Numbered from the stretch's first letter, positions 53,789-63,069 are shown. The stretch: 64,000 bases of DNA from Ideonella margarita (GCF_038066635.1 NZ_JBBUTI010000007.1:62001-126000); one strand, 5' to 3'. The notes: a model not told the origin generated them from the sequence alone. A program made the numbers and translations.

Positions 53789-54850
53789 ATGCAAAAAATC
53801 CAACTCGGTCGCACCGACCTGCAGGTGACTCCCATTTGCCTCGGCACGATGACGTTCGGCGAACAGGTCGACATGGCCAGCGCCCACCGCATCCTGGACC
53901 GCGCGCTGGAGCGCGGCGTGAACTTCATCGACACGGCCGAGATGTACGCGGTGCCGGCCAAGGCTGAAACCTACGGCGCAACCGAAACCATCATCGGCGA
54001 GTGGTTCGCGAAGAACCCGGGCCTGCGTGACCGCGTGGTGCTCGCAACCAAGATCGCCGGCCCGAGCCGCAACATGGACTGGGTGCGGGCCGGCGCCGTT
54101 GATGTGACGCCGCAAGACTTCATCGATGCCTGCGACGCCAGCCTGCGCCGCCTGCGCACCGACGTCATCGACCTCTATCAGATCCACTGGCCGAACCGCA
54201 ACGCACCGGCCTTCGGCGCGGTCTATTTCGATCCGGCCAAGGACACCGTCAACAGCAGCATCGAGAGCCAGCTGCGCGCGCTCGACACGCTGGTGAAGGC
54301 CGGCAAAGTGCGTCACATCGGCTTGTCGAACGAGACCCCGTGGGGCGTGATGAGCTTCCTGCACACCGCCGAGCGCCTGGGCCTGCCGCGCGTGGCCACG
54401 GTGCAGAACCCGTATGCGCTGACCAGCCGCGCCGTCGACAACGGCCTGGACGAAGTGATGGCCCGCGAGCAGGTGAGCCTGCTGGCCTATTCGCCGCTGG
54501 CCTTCGGCGCCTTGACCGGCAAATACGATGAGCCGGGCTTTGACCCGGCGCAGCCGACGCTCGGCCGCATCGCGAAGTTCGAGTCGATGCGCAAGCAGCG
54601 CTGGGCCCGTCCGGATGCGCTGGTGGCCGCCCGCGAGTACAACGCGCTGGCCCGCGCCCACGGGCTCACGCCGTCGCAGCTGGCGCTGGCCTTCTGCTAC
54701 CGCAGCTGGCGCGTGGCCTCGACCATCATCGGTGTGACCAGCGAGGCGCAGCTCGACGAGTGCCTGGACGCCTGGACGGTGCAACTGTCGCCCGAGTTGC
54801 TGGAGCAGATCGACGCCATCCGCTGGCGCCTGCGTGACCCGGCGCAGTGA
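53789..54850 (+). CDS. Aldo/keto reductase (Tas type)
   Basis: This 353-residue NADPH-dependent aldo/keto reductase is closest in layout to E. coli Tas. The catalytic tetrad is visible: Asp and Tyr in DTAEMYAVPAKAETYGATE, Lys in LATKIAGPS and His in YQIHWPNRN. LSNETPWGVM and YSPLAFGALTGKY are also typical of the family. The start is fixed by MQKIQLGRTDLQVTPICLGTMTFGEQ. Its natural substrate is unknown. The ybaK gene follows eight bases later and is probably co-transcribed. Confidence 0.93.
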   Translation: MQKIQLGRTDLQVTPICLGTMTFGEQVDMASAHRILDRALERGVNFIDTAEMYAVPAKAETYGATETIIGEWFAKNPGLRDRVVLATKIAGPSRNMDWVRAGAVDVTPQDFIDACDASLRRLRTDVIDLYQIHWPNRNAPAFGAVYFDPAKDTVNSSIESQLRALDTLVKAGKVRHIGLSNETPWGVMSFLHTAERLGLPRVATVQNPYALTSRAVDNGLDEVMAREQVSLLAYSPLAFGALTGKYDEPGFDPAQPTLGRIAKFESMRKQRWARPDALVAAREYNALARAHGLTPSQLALAFCYRSWRVASTIIGVTSEAQLDECLDAWTVQLSPELLEQIDAIRWRLRDPAQ

Positions 54851-54858
54851 TTTGAAGC

Positions 54859-55347
54859 ATGGCCAAGAAGGACAAACACGTCAGCGAAACGCCGGCCACC
54901 CAATGGCTCAAGGCCAGGAAGGTGGCGTACACGGAACACGTCTACGACTACGTGGACCATGGTGGCACGGCCGAGTCGGCGCGCCAGCTGGGCCGCCCCG
55001 AGCACGAGGTCATCAAGACCCTGGTGATGCAGGACGACAAGGCCGAGCCGCTGATCATCCTTATGCACGGCGACAAGCAAGTCAGCCTCAAGAACCTCGC
55101 CCGCGCCATCGGTGTGAAGCAGGTGGAGCCATGCAAACCCGAGGTGGCGCAGCGCCACAGCGGCTACATGGTCGGTGGCACCTCGCCCTTCGGAACCCGC
55201 AAGGACATGCGGGTGTTCGTGGAGGCGACGGTGCTCGATTTGCCCGGCATACTGATCAACGGTGGCCGGCGGGGGTATCTCGTCGGATTGCCGCCTCAGG
55301 TGCTGGTTGAGTTGCTGGCTGCCAAGCCGGTGCAATGCGCCATCTGA
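54859..55347 (+). CDS. ybaK: Cys-tRNA(Pro)/Cys-tRNA(Cys) deacylase YbaK
   Basis: This 162-residue YbaK/EbsC-family trans-editing enzyme hydrolyses Cys-tRNA mischarged by prolyl-tRNA synthetase. The conserved VIKTLVMQDDK (the catalytic lysine region, about residue 55) and GYMVGGTSPFGTRKDMRVFVEATVLDLPGILINGGRRGYLVGL are diagnostic. Three tandem ATCTG units and a T run (about 55342-55362) lie just after the stop. Confidence 0.93.
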   Translation: MAKKDKHVSETPATQWLKARKVAYTEHVYDYVDHGGTAESARQLGRPEHEVIKTLVMQDDKAEPLIILMHGDKQVSLKNLARAIGVKQVEPCKPEVAQRHSGYMVGGTSPFGTRKDMRVFVEATVLDLPGILINGGRRGYLVGLPPQVLVELLAAKPVQCAI

Positions 55348-55381
55348 TCTGATCTGATTTTTCCTGAGCGTCCGGACAACC

Positions 55382-56239
55382 ATGGCAGTACGGTGGTGGG
55401 TTGGGTTTCATGCGGTGCGCCAGCGTTGCGCAGCTGCGGCCAGCGTGGTGATGCTGGCGAGCAGCGCTTGGCTGTGTGCCGCGCTGCCGGTCGCGGCCGC
55501 GCCGCAGCCCGTGCAGGTCTGGCGCATTGCCACCGGTGAGCTGCCGCCCTATGCCACGCAAAGCCGGCCCGACCAGGGTCTGGCCTTGAACATCGTCCGG
55601 CAAGCCTTGCAGACCCAGGGCGTTCAAGTCGAGTTCGTCTTCATGCCCTGGGCGCGCGCCCAGGAGGAAACGAGGGCGGGCCTGTGGGACGCCACTGCCA
55701 CCTGGGGCCGGCGAGCGGACCGCGAGCGCGACTTCCTGCTCAGCGACAACGTGCTGACCGAACAATGGGTGGTGCTGCATCGCAGCAGCAAGCCGCTGGA
55801 CTGGCACAAGCCCGATGACCTGCGCGGCCTGCGCATGGCAGCCATCAGCACCTACACCTACACCCCGGAAATTCTGGCGATGCTGCGCGACGGCGGCATC
55901 CAGGCAGACTGGACGCCCGATGACATGGCTGCCCTGAACAAGCTGGCGGCCGGCCGGGTCGACATCATGATCCTGGACCGCAACGTGGCCTGCACCCTGA
56001 TGGACTCGCAGCTGCCACCTGCCCAGGCGAAACTGATCCGCGCCCACCCGCGCATGGTCACCGACACCTTCACGAGCCACCTGATGTTGCCGCGTGGCAA
56101 GGTGGGTGGCGACGAGCGCCTGCGCTTGTTCAACCGGGGCATCGCTGCCTTGCGCAGCAACGGCAGCCTGGCGCGCCTCAGTGCGCCCATTCCGTGCGCA
56201 GCCGGCTTGCCTGCGCCCACGCCGGCGGCTGCGCCCTGA
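55382..56239 (+). CDS. Periplasmic solute-binding protein, family 3 (PAAT type)
   Basis: This 285-residue extracellular binding protein has a signal peptide (1-40, ending PVAAA before PQPVQVWR) and an amino-acid-type binding fold: ATGELPPYATQSRPDQGLALNIVRQAL, EFVFMPWARAQEETRAGLWDATATWGRRADRERDFLLSD, then LRGLRMAAISTYTYTPEI. No permease or ATPase is nearby. It is convergent with a hybrid sensor kinase 24 bases away; similar stand-alone binding proteins can present ligands to sensor kinases, but that is inference. Confidence 0.88.
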   Translation: MAVRWWVGFHAVRQRCAAAASVVMLASSAWLCAALPVAAAPQPVQVWRIATGELPPYATQSRPDQGLALNIVRQALQTQGVQVEFVFMPWARAQEETRAGLWDATATWGRRADRERDFLLSDNVLTEQWVVLHRSSKPLDWHKPDDLRGLRMAAISTYTYTPEILAMLRDGGIQADWTPDDMAALNKLAAGRVDIMILDRNVACTLMDSQLPPAQAKLIRAHPRMVTDTFTSHLMLPRGKVGGDERLRLFNRGIAALRSNGSLARLSAPIPCAAGLPAPTPAAAP

Positions 56240-56263
56240 CCTCGCTCCCGGTGTGCCTGGTGC

Positions 56264-58504
56264 TCAGCCCGGCAAGCGCTTGGTCAGGGCGTCCTCGATG
56301 CGCTGGATCAGCTCGTCGCTGTCCAGTGGCTTGGTGATGTAGGCCTGCGCGCCTGCGGCCATGGCCGCCTGGATGCTCACGTCGAGCGCGTCGGCCGACA
56401 CCACGATGACCGGCAGCGGCTTGAGCCGTGGGTCGGCCTGGAGCCGCGCCAGCATGTCGGTGCCCATGCCGTCGCCCAGCTGCATGTCGAGCAGCAGCAG
56501 ATCCGGCCGCTGCTGGTTGATGACCTTCCAGCCCTCGGCCAGGCTGCTGCAGATGGTGAGTTGCCAGTGGTCGCGGCGCGCCAGCATGGCTTCCATCACC
56601 ATCGCATTCACCGGGTCGTCCTCGATGTAGACGAGGCGGCGTGTCTGGTTGGTCAGGGCGGGCTGCGCGCGGCCTTCCACACTCGCCGGGCCCTGTTCGA
56701 GCAGAGCCATGGGCAGGCGCACGCTGAAGCGGCTGCCCTGGCCGGCCACGCTGTGCACGTCAAGCTGGCCCTGCATGGCGGTGATGAGGCTGCGGGTGAC
56801 GACCAGGCCGATGCCGGCGCCGGGCTTGCCACTGATTTCGCGCCCCAGGCGGTTGAACGATTCAAAGAGGTGGGCCTGCTGCTGGGCGTCCATGCCCAGG
56901 CCGGTGTCGGTCACGTCGAATCGCACCTGATCGACGCCGTCCAGCGCCACCCGCAAATGCACCAGGCCGCCGGGCCGGTTGTACTTCACGGCATTCGACA
57001 GGAGGTTGACCAGCACCTGCTGCACCCGCACGCCGTCGGCCATGGCCCAGCGCAGCTCGTCGCGCACTTCGCTGTCGAGCGATACCTGCTCGCGCAGCGC
57101 ATCGTCGCGCACGAAGGCGAGGGCGTCTGAGGCAATGGCGCGCAGGTCCACCGGCTTCTGGTCAAGCTTGAGGTGGCCGGCTTCGATGCGCGAGAGGTCA
57201 AGCACGTCTGAAATCATTCGCGACAGGTGCCAGCCCGCGCGCTCGATCAAGGCCACCTGCTCGCGGCGTTGCGGGTCGTCGGCCACCTGCGGGTCGCTGC
57301 CCAGCGTCTGGGCAAAGCCGACGATGGCGTTGAGCGGCGTACGCAGCTCGTGGCTCATGCGCGAGAGGAATTCGCTCTTCGCCAGATTGGCCGCCTCCGC
57401 CAGTGCGCGGGCCCGTTCGGCCTGCTGGCTGCGCAGCACATCCGACACGTCCGACAGCAGCAGGATCCAGGCGACGTCGTGGGCGCCGGTCACGGGCTTG
57501 AGCTGGGCCCGCAGCACTTGCAACTGGCCATCCTGGCGAATGCGTTCCACCTGGTCGGCCACCGACAGCCCGGGCTGGGTCAGATCGGCCAGCCAGGTGG
57601 CCATGTCCACCAGCACGCCGCCCCGCCGCACCTCGGCCACGCCCTGCACCGAAGTGCCCGGTGCGGGGCGCTCGGCCAGGTCCAGCAGGTCGGCCAGCGC
57701 GCCGTTGGCGTAGCGCACCTGCAGGTGCACGTCCAGGGCCAGCAGGCCATCACGCAGCGAGCCCAGCATCACCGAGCGTTCCAGCAGGCTGTCGCGCACC
57801 ATCTCTTCGGCCATGCGGCGCCGCTGCACCTCCAGCGCGCGGTCTTGCTGGAACTGGTTGATGGCCCGGCCCAGCACCACGATCTCGTCGGGCTGGGTGC
57901 CGCGATCGGGGGGCAGCTCGATCACCGCCTGGGCATCGTCGATGCGCAGGGCCTGCAGTTGGCGGACCAGGTCAGTCACGCGGGCGATCACGAGGCGGTG
58001 CAGCAGCAGCATCATGCTGACGGCCACTGCGAGGATCTTCAGCAGCTCCAGGGGCAGGCGGTCGCGGGCGCGGCGCAGGATGCGCTGGTCCGCCTCGGCA
58101 TATGACTCACGCACCCGCAGTTCGCCAATCGCCGTGTCGCGCTGCGGCACGTTCAGGTTGATGCGGCGCTGGCTGAGGCTGTCAGCTTGCGTGGCCCCGT
58201 CGCGCCAGACTTCCGCAAGCAGGCGACCGTCTTCGCCGAGCACCTGCACCTGCACCAGCGCGCCCTCGCGCACCAGGCTGCGGGCAAGGGTGTCGACCCC
58301 GGCCAGGTCGTAGTTCCACAGGGCATTCGAGAGCGGGCCGGTGCTCAGGGAGAGTGCGGAATCCGACTTCGCGCGCAGCTCGTCGGTCATGACGCTGTGC
58401 TCACGCCAGAGCTCGGCGCCGCCCACGATCACGAAGATCAGGATGGCCAGGGCGGCCACCGACACCAGCATGCGTGCCACCAGCGATGAAGCTATCCGGA
58501 ACAC
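56264..58504 (-). CDS. Hybrid sensor histidine kinase / response regulator
   Basis: This 746-residue membrane kinase has a first span at about 10-30 (MLVSVAALAILIFVIVGG), a periplasmic domain of about 120 residues, a second span at about 152-168 (ILAVAVSMMLLLHRLVI) and a HAMP-like helix. A PAS segment (about 235-350) is followed by HisKA with SRMSHELRTPLNAIVGF (about 383) and HATPase (N box NLLSNAVKYN, G2 GAGIGL). A C-terminal receiver has acidic residues in YIEDDPVN, phospho-accepting Asp in LLLDMQLGDGMG and lysine in ITKPLD. No output protein is adjacent. Confidence 0.93.
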   Translation of the reverse strand: MFRIASSLVARMLVSVAALAILIFVIVGGAELWREHSVMTDELRAKSDSALSLSTGPLSNALWNYDLAGVDTLARSLVREGALVQVQVLGEDGRLLAEVWRDGATQADSLSQRRINLNVPQRDTAIGELRVRESYAEADQRILRRARDRLPLELLKILAVAVSMMLLLHRLVIARVTDLVRQLQALRIDDAQAVIELPPDRGTQPDEIVVLGRAINQFQQDRALEVQRRRMAEEMVRDSLLERSVMLGSLRDGLLALDVHLQVRYANGALADLLDLAERPAPGTSVQGVAEVRRGGVLVDMATWLADLTQPGLSVADQVERIRQDGQLQVLRAQLKPVTGAHDVAWILLLSDVSDVLRSQQAERARALAEAANLAKSEFLSRMSHELRTPLNAIVGFAQTLGSDPQVADDPQRREQVALIERAGWHLSRMISDVLDLSRIEAGHLKLDQKPVDLRAIASDALAFVRDDALREQVSLDSEVRDELRWAMADGVRVQQVLVNLLSNAVKYNRPGGLVHLRVALDGVDQVRFDVTDTGLGMDAQQQAHLFESFNRLGREISGKPGAGIGLVVTRSLITAMQGQLDVHSVAGQGSRFSVRLPMALLEQGPASVEGRAQPALTNQTRRLVYIEDDPVNAMVMEAMLARRDHWQLTICSSLAEGWKVINQQRPDLLLLDMQLGDGMGTDMLARLQADPRLKPLPVIVVSADALDVSIQAAMAAGAQAYITKPLDSDELIQRIEDALTKRLPG

Positions 58505-58632
58505 CGACTACTTTCCTTTGGTACTCTCGCCCAGTGCCGACCCGGCAGGCATCGAGCGACTATACAGGCGGCTCCCATGGGCTGACGCTTTACACTCAGC
58601 GCCCGGCGACTTGCCGTGGATTGCTCAGCCCC

Positions 58633-59328
58633 ATGAACTTTGATTCCCCCTATCTGGCCGTCGTGGCCGCCTACCTGATCGGCTCCCTGTCGTTTGCCGT
58701 GATCGTCAGCCGGCTGATGGGCTTGTCGGATCCGCGCAGCTACGGCTCGGGCAACCCCGGCGCCACCAATGTGCTGCGCTCGGGCAACAAGGCGGCCGCC
58801 ATCCTGACGCTGCTGTTTGACGCGCTCAAGGGCTATGTGCCGGTGGCGCTGGCCGTGGCCTGGCAAACCCGCCTCGGCTGGAGCGACGCCGTGATCGGCT
58901 TCATCGGCCTGGCTGCCTTTCTGGGCCACCTGTGGCCGGTGTTCTTCCGGTTCGTCGGTGGCAAGGGCGTGGCCACCGCCGCCGGTGTGCTGCTGGCGCT
59001 GAACCCCTGGCTGGGCCTCGGCGTGCTGGCCACCTGGCTGGTGGTGGCGGCCGTGACGCGTTATTCCTCGCTCGCCGCCATCGTGGCTGCGCTGGCCGCG
59101 CCGCTCATCCAGCTGATGTTCTGGGAGCCTTCGCTGGCAGCCCTGGCCGTGGCGGTGATGAGCCTGCTGCTGGTCTGGCGCCACGAGGCCAACATTCGCA
59201 AGCTGCTGGCCGGCACCGAATCAAAGCTCGGCCAGAAGGCGGCTGCACCGGCCGCGGCAGCCAGCAAGGCTGGCGCTGCCGTCAAGCCCAAGAAATCCAC
59301 TCGTCAAACTCGCAAAGGAAAGCACTGA
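58633..59328 (+). CDS. plsY: Acyl phosphate:glycerol-3-phosphate acyltransferase PlsY
   Basis: This 231-residue integral membrane enzyme transfers an acyl group from acyl-phosphate to glycerol-3-phosphate, the first step of phospholipid synthesis. The three PlsY motifs are present: GSLSFAVIVSRL followed by SGNPGATNVLRSG, then FLGHLWPVFFRFVGGKGVATAAGVLLALNP, and the C-terminal LLLVWRHEANIRKLLAGTE. A Lys/Ala-rich tail of about 30 residues follows, longer than is usual. The start at 58633 fits the first membrane span; the RidA gene begins one base after the stop. Confidence 0.95.
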   Translation: MNFDSPYLAVVAAYLIGSLSFAVIVSRLMGLSDPRSYGSGNPGATNVLRSGNKAAAILTLLFDALKGYVPVALAVAWQTRLGWSDAVIGFIGLAAFLGHLWPVFFRFVGGKGVATAAGVLLALNPWLGLGVLATWLVVAAVTRYSSLAAIVAALAAPLIQLMFWEPSLAALAVAVMSLLLVWRHEANIRKLLAGTESKLGQKAAAPAAAASKAGAAVKPKKSTRQTRKGKH

Positions 59329-59329
59329 C

Positions 59330-59674
59330 ATGGTTCAACGTTACGAAGTCGGCGCCCGCATGTCCGAAATGGCCGTGCACAACGGCGTGGTCTACCTGGC
59401 TGGCCAGGTGGCCGAAGACGGCTCCCAGGACATCGGCGGCCAGACCCGCCAGGTGCTCGGCGCCATCGACAAGCTGCTGGCCCAGGCCGGCACCGACAAG
59501 ACCAAGATCCTGCGCGCCCAGATCTTCATCGCCGACATCGCCGAATTCCCCGGCATGAACGCGGTGTGGGACACCTGGGTCGTGGCTGGCCACACGCCGC
59601 CGCGCGCCACGGTGCAAGCCGCCCTGGCCAAGCCGGAGTGGAAGGTCGAAATCGTGGTGACCGCCGCGCTGTGA
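59330..59674 (+). CDS. RidA/YjgF family protein
   Basis: This 114-residue RidA-like protein has AVHNGVVYLAGQVAEDG and the C-terminal PPRATVQAALAKPEWKVEIVVTAAL, whose arginine is the catalytic residue in imine deaminases of the family. Typical RidA ends VEIEAIA; this copy ends VEIVVTAAL, which places it in a RidA-like subgroup. It probably hydrolyses reactive enamine/imine intermediates. It is co-transcribed with plsY. Confidence 0.9.
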   Translation: MVQRYEVGARMSEMAVHNGVVYLAGQVAEDGSQDIGGQTRQVLGAIDKLLAQAGTDKTKILRAQIFIADIAEFPGMNAVWDTWVVAGHTPPRATVQAALAKPEWKVEIVVTAAL

Positions 59675-59684
59675 AGCGCAGCTT

Positions 59685-59722
59685 GAACCCCTGCCTCAAC
59701 CGCCGAGGCTGAGTCGGGGTTC
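59685..59722. terminator. Composite hairpin between convergent genes
   Basis: GAACCCC (59685-59691) pairs with GGGGTTC (59716-59722), and inside it GCCTC (59693-59697) pairs with GAGGC (59705-59709). It lies between the RidA and YciO-like gene ends and could terminate both. No long T-tract is present. Confidence 0.5.
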
Positions 59723-59731
59723 ACCGGGCCT

Positions 59732-60355
59732 TCAGAGGCCCAGCAGGGCCGGGTCTCCCCGGCCTTCTCGCACCACCACCGGGTCGTCGTCCGTCAGGTC
59801 GATCACGGTGGTGGGCTGCAAGGGGCAGGCGCCTGCCGCCACGATGGCCTGCAGCTGCTTTTCGAACTGCTCGCGGATCTCGTCGGCATCGTTCAAGGCC
59901 TCGGTCTCGCCCGGCGGAATCAGCGTGGTGGCCAGCAGTGGCTGCCCCAGTTCCTCCAGCAAGGCCTGCAAGACGCGGTGTTCAGGCACCCGCAGGCCGA
60001 TGGTGCGCCTGGACGGGTGCGACAGCCGCCGCGGCACTTCCTTGGTGGCTTCGAGGATGAAGGTGAACGGCCCTGGCGTGCCCAGCTTCAGCAGCCGGAA
60101 CTGCCGGTTGTCGACGCGGGCGTAATTGGCCAGCTCCGACAGGTCGCGGCAGAGCAGCGTCAGGTGGTGCTTGTCGTCCACCTGCCGGATCTTGCGCAGC
60201 CGCTCGGCAGCGTTCTTGTCATCGAGGTGGCAGACCAGCGCATAGCTGGAATCGGTGGGCACGGCCACCACGCCGCCGGAATGCAGGATCTGCGCGGCCT
60301 GCTTCAGCAGGCGGGCTTGGGGGTTGTCGGGGTGAACATCGAAGAACTGGGCCAT
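59732..60355 (-). CDS. YciO/Sua5/YrdC family protein
   Basis: This 207-residue protein has the YrdC-like dsRNA-binding fold: GGVVAVPTDSSYALVCHLDDKNAAERLRKIRQVDDKHHLTLLCRDLSEL, PGPFTFILEATKEVPRRL and TIGLRVPEH. The DSSYAL motif and length place it nearer YciO than the essential TsaC enzyme, so threonylcarbamoyl-AMP synthesis is possible but not certain. It lies 29 bases downstream of the PHP phosphatase gene, the same gene neighbourhood as yciV-yciO in E. coli. Confidence 0.9.
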   Translation of the reverse strand: MAQFFDVHPDNPQARLLKQAAQILHSGGVVAVPTDSSYALVCHLDDKNAAERLRKIRQVDDKHHLTLLCRDLSELANYARVDNRQFRLLKLGTPGPFTFILEATKEVPRRLSHPSRRTIGLRVPEHRVLQALLEELGQPLLATTLIPPGETEALNDADEIREQFEKQLQAIVAAGACPLQPTTVIDLTDDDPVVVREGRGDPALLGL

Positions 60356-60384
60356 GGGTGCATTGTCGCAGCGCGCTCAGGCAG

Positions 60385-61272
60385 TCAGGCCACCAGGGCC
60401 GAGCTGTCCGAGAGCCCCATCGACGTCAGCCGCGATGCCCAGAGCGTCCACACCGGGTTGGCGGCGCCCGGCAGGTCAGGCAGGCCGCCCAGCTCAACCC
60501 GGCTTTCGCCCGGCGCATGGAAGTCGCTGCCCCGCGAGGCCAGCAGACCGTACTCGCCGGCCATCTTGGCGTAGCGGGTGACCTCATCCGGGAAATGGCT
60601 GCCGCAGGTCACTTCCACGCCGGTGCCGCCGTGGCCGGTGAAGTCTTCGAACAAGGCCATCTCTTCGGTGGGCGTGAACTTGTAGCGGGCCGGGTGGGCG
60701 ATCACGGTGACGCCGCCTGCGGCGCGAATCCAGCCCATCGCTTCGCCGAGGCCCGCCCAGCGGTGCGGCACGAAGCCCGGCTTGCCTTCTTTCAGGAAGC
60801 GCTGGAACACCTCGTGGATGCTGGCGCAGTGGCCGTTGTCCACCAGGAAGCGCGCGAAGTGGGTGCGTGACACCAGTTCGGGGTTGGCGGCGTAGGCCAC
60901 CGCGCCTTCGTAGGCGCCCGGGATACCGGCCTGGGCCAGGCTGGCGCCCATGTCGATGGCGCGCTGGGTGCGGCCGGCCCGCAGCGCGGCCAGGCCGGCC
61001 ACCAGGGCAGGGTGGTGTTCGTCGAAATCGAAGCCGAGGATGTGCACGGTTTCGCCGGCGAACGTCACCGACATTTCCACACCCGTGACATAAGCCATGC
61101 CCAGCGCCCGGGCGGCGGCACGGGCCTCGGCTTGCCCACCCAGTTCGTCGTGATCGGTCAGAGACCACAGTCGGACACCGCCCGCGTGTGCGCGGTGGGC
61201 CAGTTCGGTGGGGGAGAGACTGCCGTCCGAGCGGGTCGAGTGGCAGTGCAGGTCAGCGTTGAGAAGATGCAC
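60385..61272 (-). CDS. PHP-domain phosphoesterase (YciV/RnmAM type)
   Basis: This 295-residue PHP protein is of the family that dephosphorylates 3',5'-nucleoside bisphosphate and trims short RNA from the 5' end. Metal ligands are in NADLHCHSTRSDG (residues 6-17), SLTDHDELGG, ARYAKMAGEYGLLASRGSDFHAPGE and VIAHPARY. The length matches E. coli YciV/RnmAM. The pairing with a YciO-like gene downstream supports the assignment. Confidence 0.9.
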   Translation of the reverse strand: MHLLNADLHCHSTRSDGSLSPTELAHRAHAGGVRLWSLTDHDELGGQAEARAAARALGMAYVTGVEMSVTFAGETVHILGFDFDEHHPALVAGLAALRAGRTQRAIDMGASLAQAGIPGAYEGAVAYAANPELVSRTHFARFLVDNGHCASIHEVFQRFLKEGKPGFVPHRWAGLGEAMGWIRAAGGVTVIAHPARYKFTPTEEMALFEDFTGHGGTGVEVTCGSHFPDEVTRYAKMAGEYGLLASRGSDFHAPGESRVELGGLPDLPGAANPVWTLWASRLTSMGLSDSSALVA

Positions 61273-61456
61273 ACCCCGATTTTAGGTGGCCGGGTAAACC
61301 GTGTGCCTGTGCAGGTCTTCGATGCGCCTCTGCAACATTGCAGACAGACGCCGTGCCGCACCGCACATCGGCGTCCGGGAGCAATACATCTGCTTGCAAG
61401 TCATGGCTAGCATCGCGCCGCCTGTTCACATTCACGACTTGCAGTCATCGTCCCCC

Positions 61457-62086
61457 ATGTCCATTCAATTCCGCGCCAAGGCGCTTGTTCGTTCCATCGC
61501 TCAGCCCCTCTGCATGGCTCTCGCGGCAGCCAGCCTGGTGGCGTGCAGCAGCCCCGCACCTGCGCCCGTGGTACCGGCCGTCTGGCGCGGCCCCGTGCTG
61601 GCGATCGACCAGACCGAGCGCGGCGTGCAGATCGTGCTGCCCAGCAGCGTGCTGTTCGACGTGGGGCAAGCCAGCTTCAACCAGAAGGAGGCCGGGCCTT
61701 ACCTGGACCGCGTGGCCAAGCTGTTGACCGGCAAGACCGACAAGCGCGTGGCCGTGGAAGGCCACACCGATGCCGATGGCGCGCCCAACCTGAATGAGCA
61801 GTTGTCGCTGGCCCGTGCACGTGCCGTGTCGGCCGCGCTGGCAAGCCGCGGTGTGCCTGAGGCGCGCCTGCAGTCGGCTGGCTTCTCGTTCAATCGTCCG
61901 CTGGCCTCGAACTCGACGGAAGATGGCAAGCGCCTGAATCGCCGGGTGGAGCTGATCGTGCTGGACGAGCAGATCGCCAACCTGACCCAGGGCGAGCCGG
62001 CCAATGCGTTCGAGTCGGCCTGGGGCCGCTTGAAGGGCCTGATCGACCAAGGCTTGGTCAAGCCGGCCGCGAGTGCAGCACCATGA
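61457..62086 (+). CDS. OmpA-family outer-membrane lipoprotein
   Basis: This 209-residue lipoprotein has a signal ending in SLVAC (lipobox, Cys30) followed by a Pro-rich spacer (SSPAPAPVVPAV). A C-terminal OmpA/Pal peptidoglycan-binding domain (about 65-180) has DVGQASFNQKEAGPYLDRVAKLL, VEGHTDADGAPNLNEQLSLARARAVSAAL and NRRVELIV. It probably links the outer membrane to the cell wall. The start at 61457 fits the signal. A 184-base divergent gap upstream holds no gene. The stop overlaps the phospholipase start. Confidence 0.9.
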   Translation: MSIQFRAKALVRSIAQPLCMALAAASLVACSSPAPAPVVPAVWRGPVLAIDQTERGVQIVLPSSVLFDVGQASFNQKEAGPYLDRVAKLLTGKTDKRVAVEGHTDADGAPNLNEQLSLARARAVSAALASRGVPEARLQSAGFSFNRPLASNSTEDGKRLNRRVELIVLDEQIANLTQGEPANAFESAWGRLKGLIDQGLVKPAASAAP

Positions 62087-63069
62087 GCGGCGACATGCTC
62101 CCCCGCTCGTCGCGCCGAGCCTGGATGCAGCAGGCGGGCACCGGCCTGGGCCTGGCGGTGCTGGGTAGCGCAGCGGTGGCCGCACCTGCACCGGCCAACC
62201 CACGCCCGGCAACGCCCGCAGCGGCGCCCGCGCCCACGGCAGCGCCTGCTACAACGCCAGCAACCGCCGCCCCGCCCAAGCCGCGCTGGGCACTGGCCCT
62301 GGGCGGCGGCTCGGCCCGCGGTTTTGCCCACATCGGGGTGCTGAAGTCGCTGGATCAGGCCGGGCTGCGGCCGGACGTGGTGGTGGGCACCAGCGCGGGC
62401 GCCCTCATCGGTGCGCTGTATGCATCGGGTTTGTCGCCGTGGCAGATCGAAGAAGTGGCGCTGCGCATCAAGGATGTCGAGATCGCCGACTTCGCAAGCG
62501 CCGGCAAGCGCGGCATGCTGGCCGGCGAAGCGCTGGCCCGTGTCGTCAATGACCTTGTCAAGGGCGCGCGGCTGGAGCAGTTCAAGACGCGCTTCGTGGC
62601 CGTCAGCACCGATCTGAAAGCCGGCGAGATGGTGCTGCTGCGCCAAGGCCCGGCCGGTGAGGCGGTGCGGGCCTCCTGCAGCATTCCGGGTGTGTTCGTG
62701 CCCACCGAGGTGAACGGGCGTGAGCTGGTGGATGGCGGCCTGGTGGCTCCGTTGCCGGCCCGCGTGGCAAGGCAGCAGGGTGCAGACATGGTGCTGGCGG
62801 TGGACATTGCCGCCCGCCCCAAGCGCCATGACCTGAACGGTTTGTACGAGGTGGTGCTGCAGTCGTTCGAGATCATGGGCCGGGCGCTGGCCGACCAGGA
62901 CGCGGCGCAGGCAGACATGGTCATCCGGCCTGACACGGGCGCATGGTCGAGCAGCGATTTCAGCGCGCGCCGGGAAATGATCCAGGCCGGCTATGAAGCC
63001 ACGCAGCGTGCACTGCCCGAGATCCGCAAGCGGCTGGAAGCGCCGCGCAAGCTCAAAGCTGGTCTTTGA
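62083..63069 (+). CDS. Patatin-like phospholipase, predicted Tat substrate
   Basis: This 328-residue patatin-family lipid acyl hydrolase has oxyanion motif GGGSARG (74-80), nucleophile Ser104 in GTSAG and the catalytic aspartate in DGGLV, so the catalytic dyad is intact. The N-terminus has twin arginines (SSRRAWMQQAG, 9-19) and a hydrophobic stretch ending AVAAPA, suggesting export by the Tat system. A Pro/Ala/Thr-rich linker (about 35-65) follows. Coupled to the OmpA-like lipoprotein gene by an ATGA overlap; membrane lipid turnover at the cell envelope is the likely setting. Confidence 0.9.
   Translation: MSGDMLPRSSRRAWMQQAGTGLGLAVLGSAAVAAPAPANPRPATPAAAPAPTAAPATTPATAAPPKPRWALALGGGSARGFAHIGVLKSLDQAGLRPDVVVGTSAGALIGALYASGLSPWQIEEVALRIKDVEIADFASAGKRGMLAGEALARVVNDLVKGARLEQFKTRFVAVSTDLKAGEMVLLRQGPAGEAVRASCSIPGVFVPTEVNGRELVDGGLVAPLPARVARQQGADMVLAVDIAARPKRHDLNGLYEVVLQSFEIMGRALADQDAAQADMVIRPDTGAWSSSDFSARREMIQAGYEATQRALPEIRKRLEAPRKLKAGL

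Noticed and set aside
53741..53800. TGGCAC sequences upstream of the aldo/keto reductase as a sigma-54 promoter
   Set aside because: The -12 element (TTGC) is missing at the required spacing.
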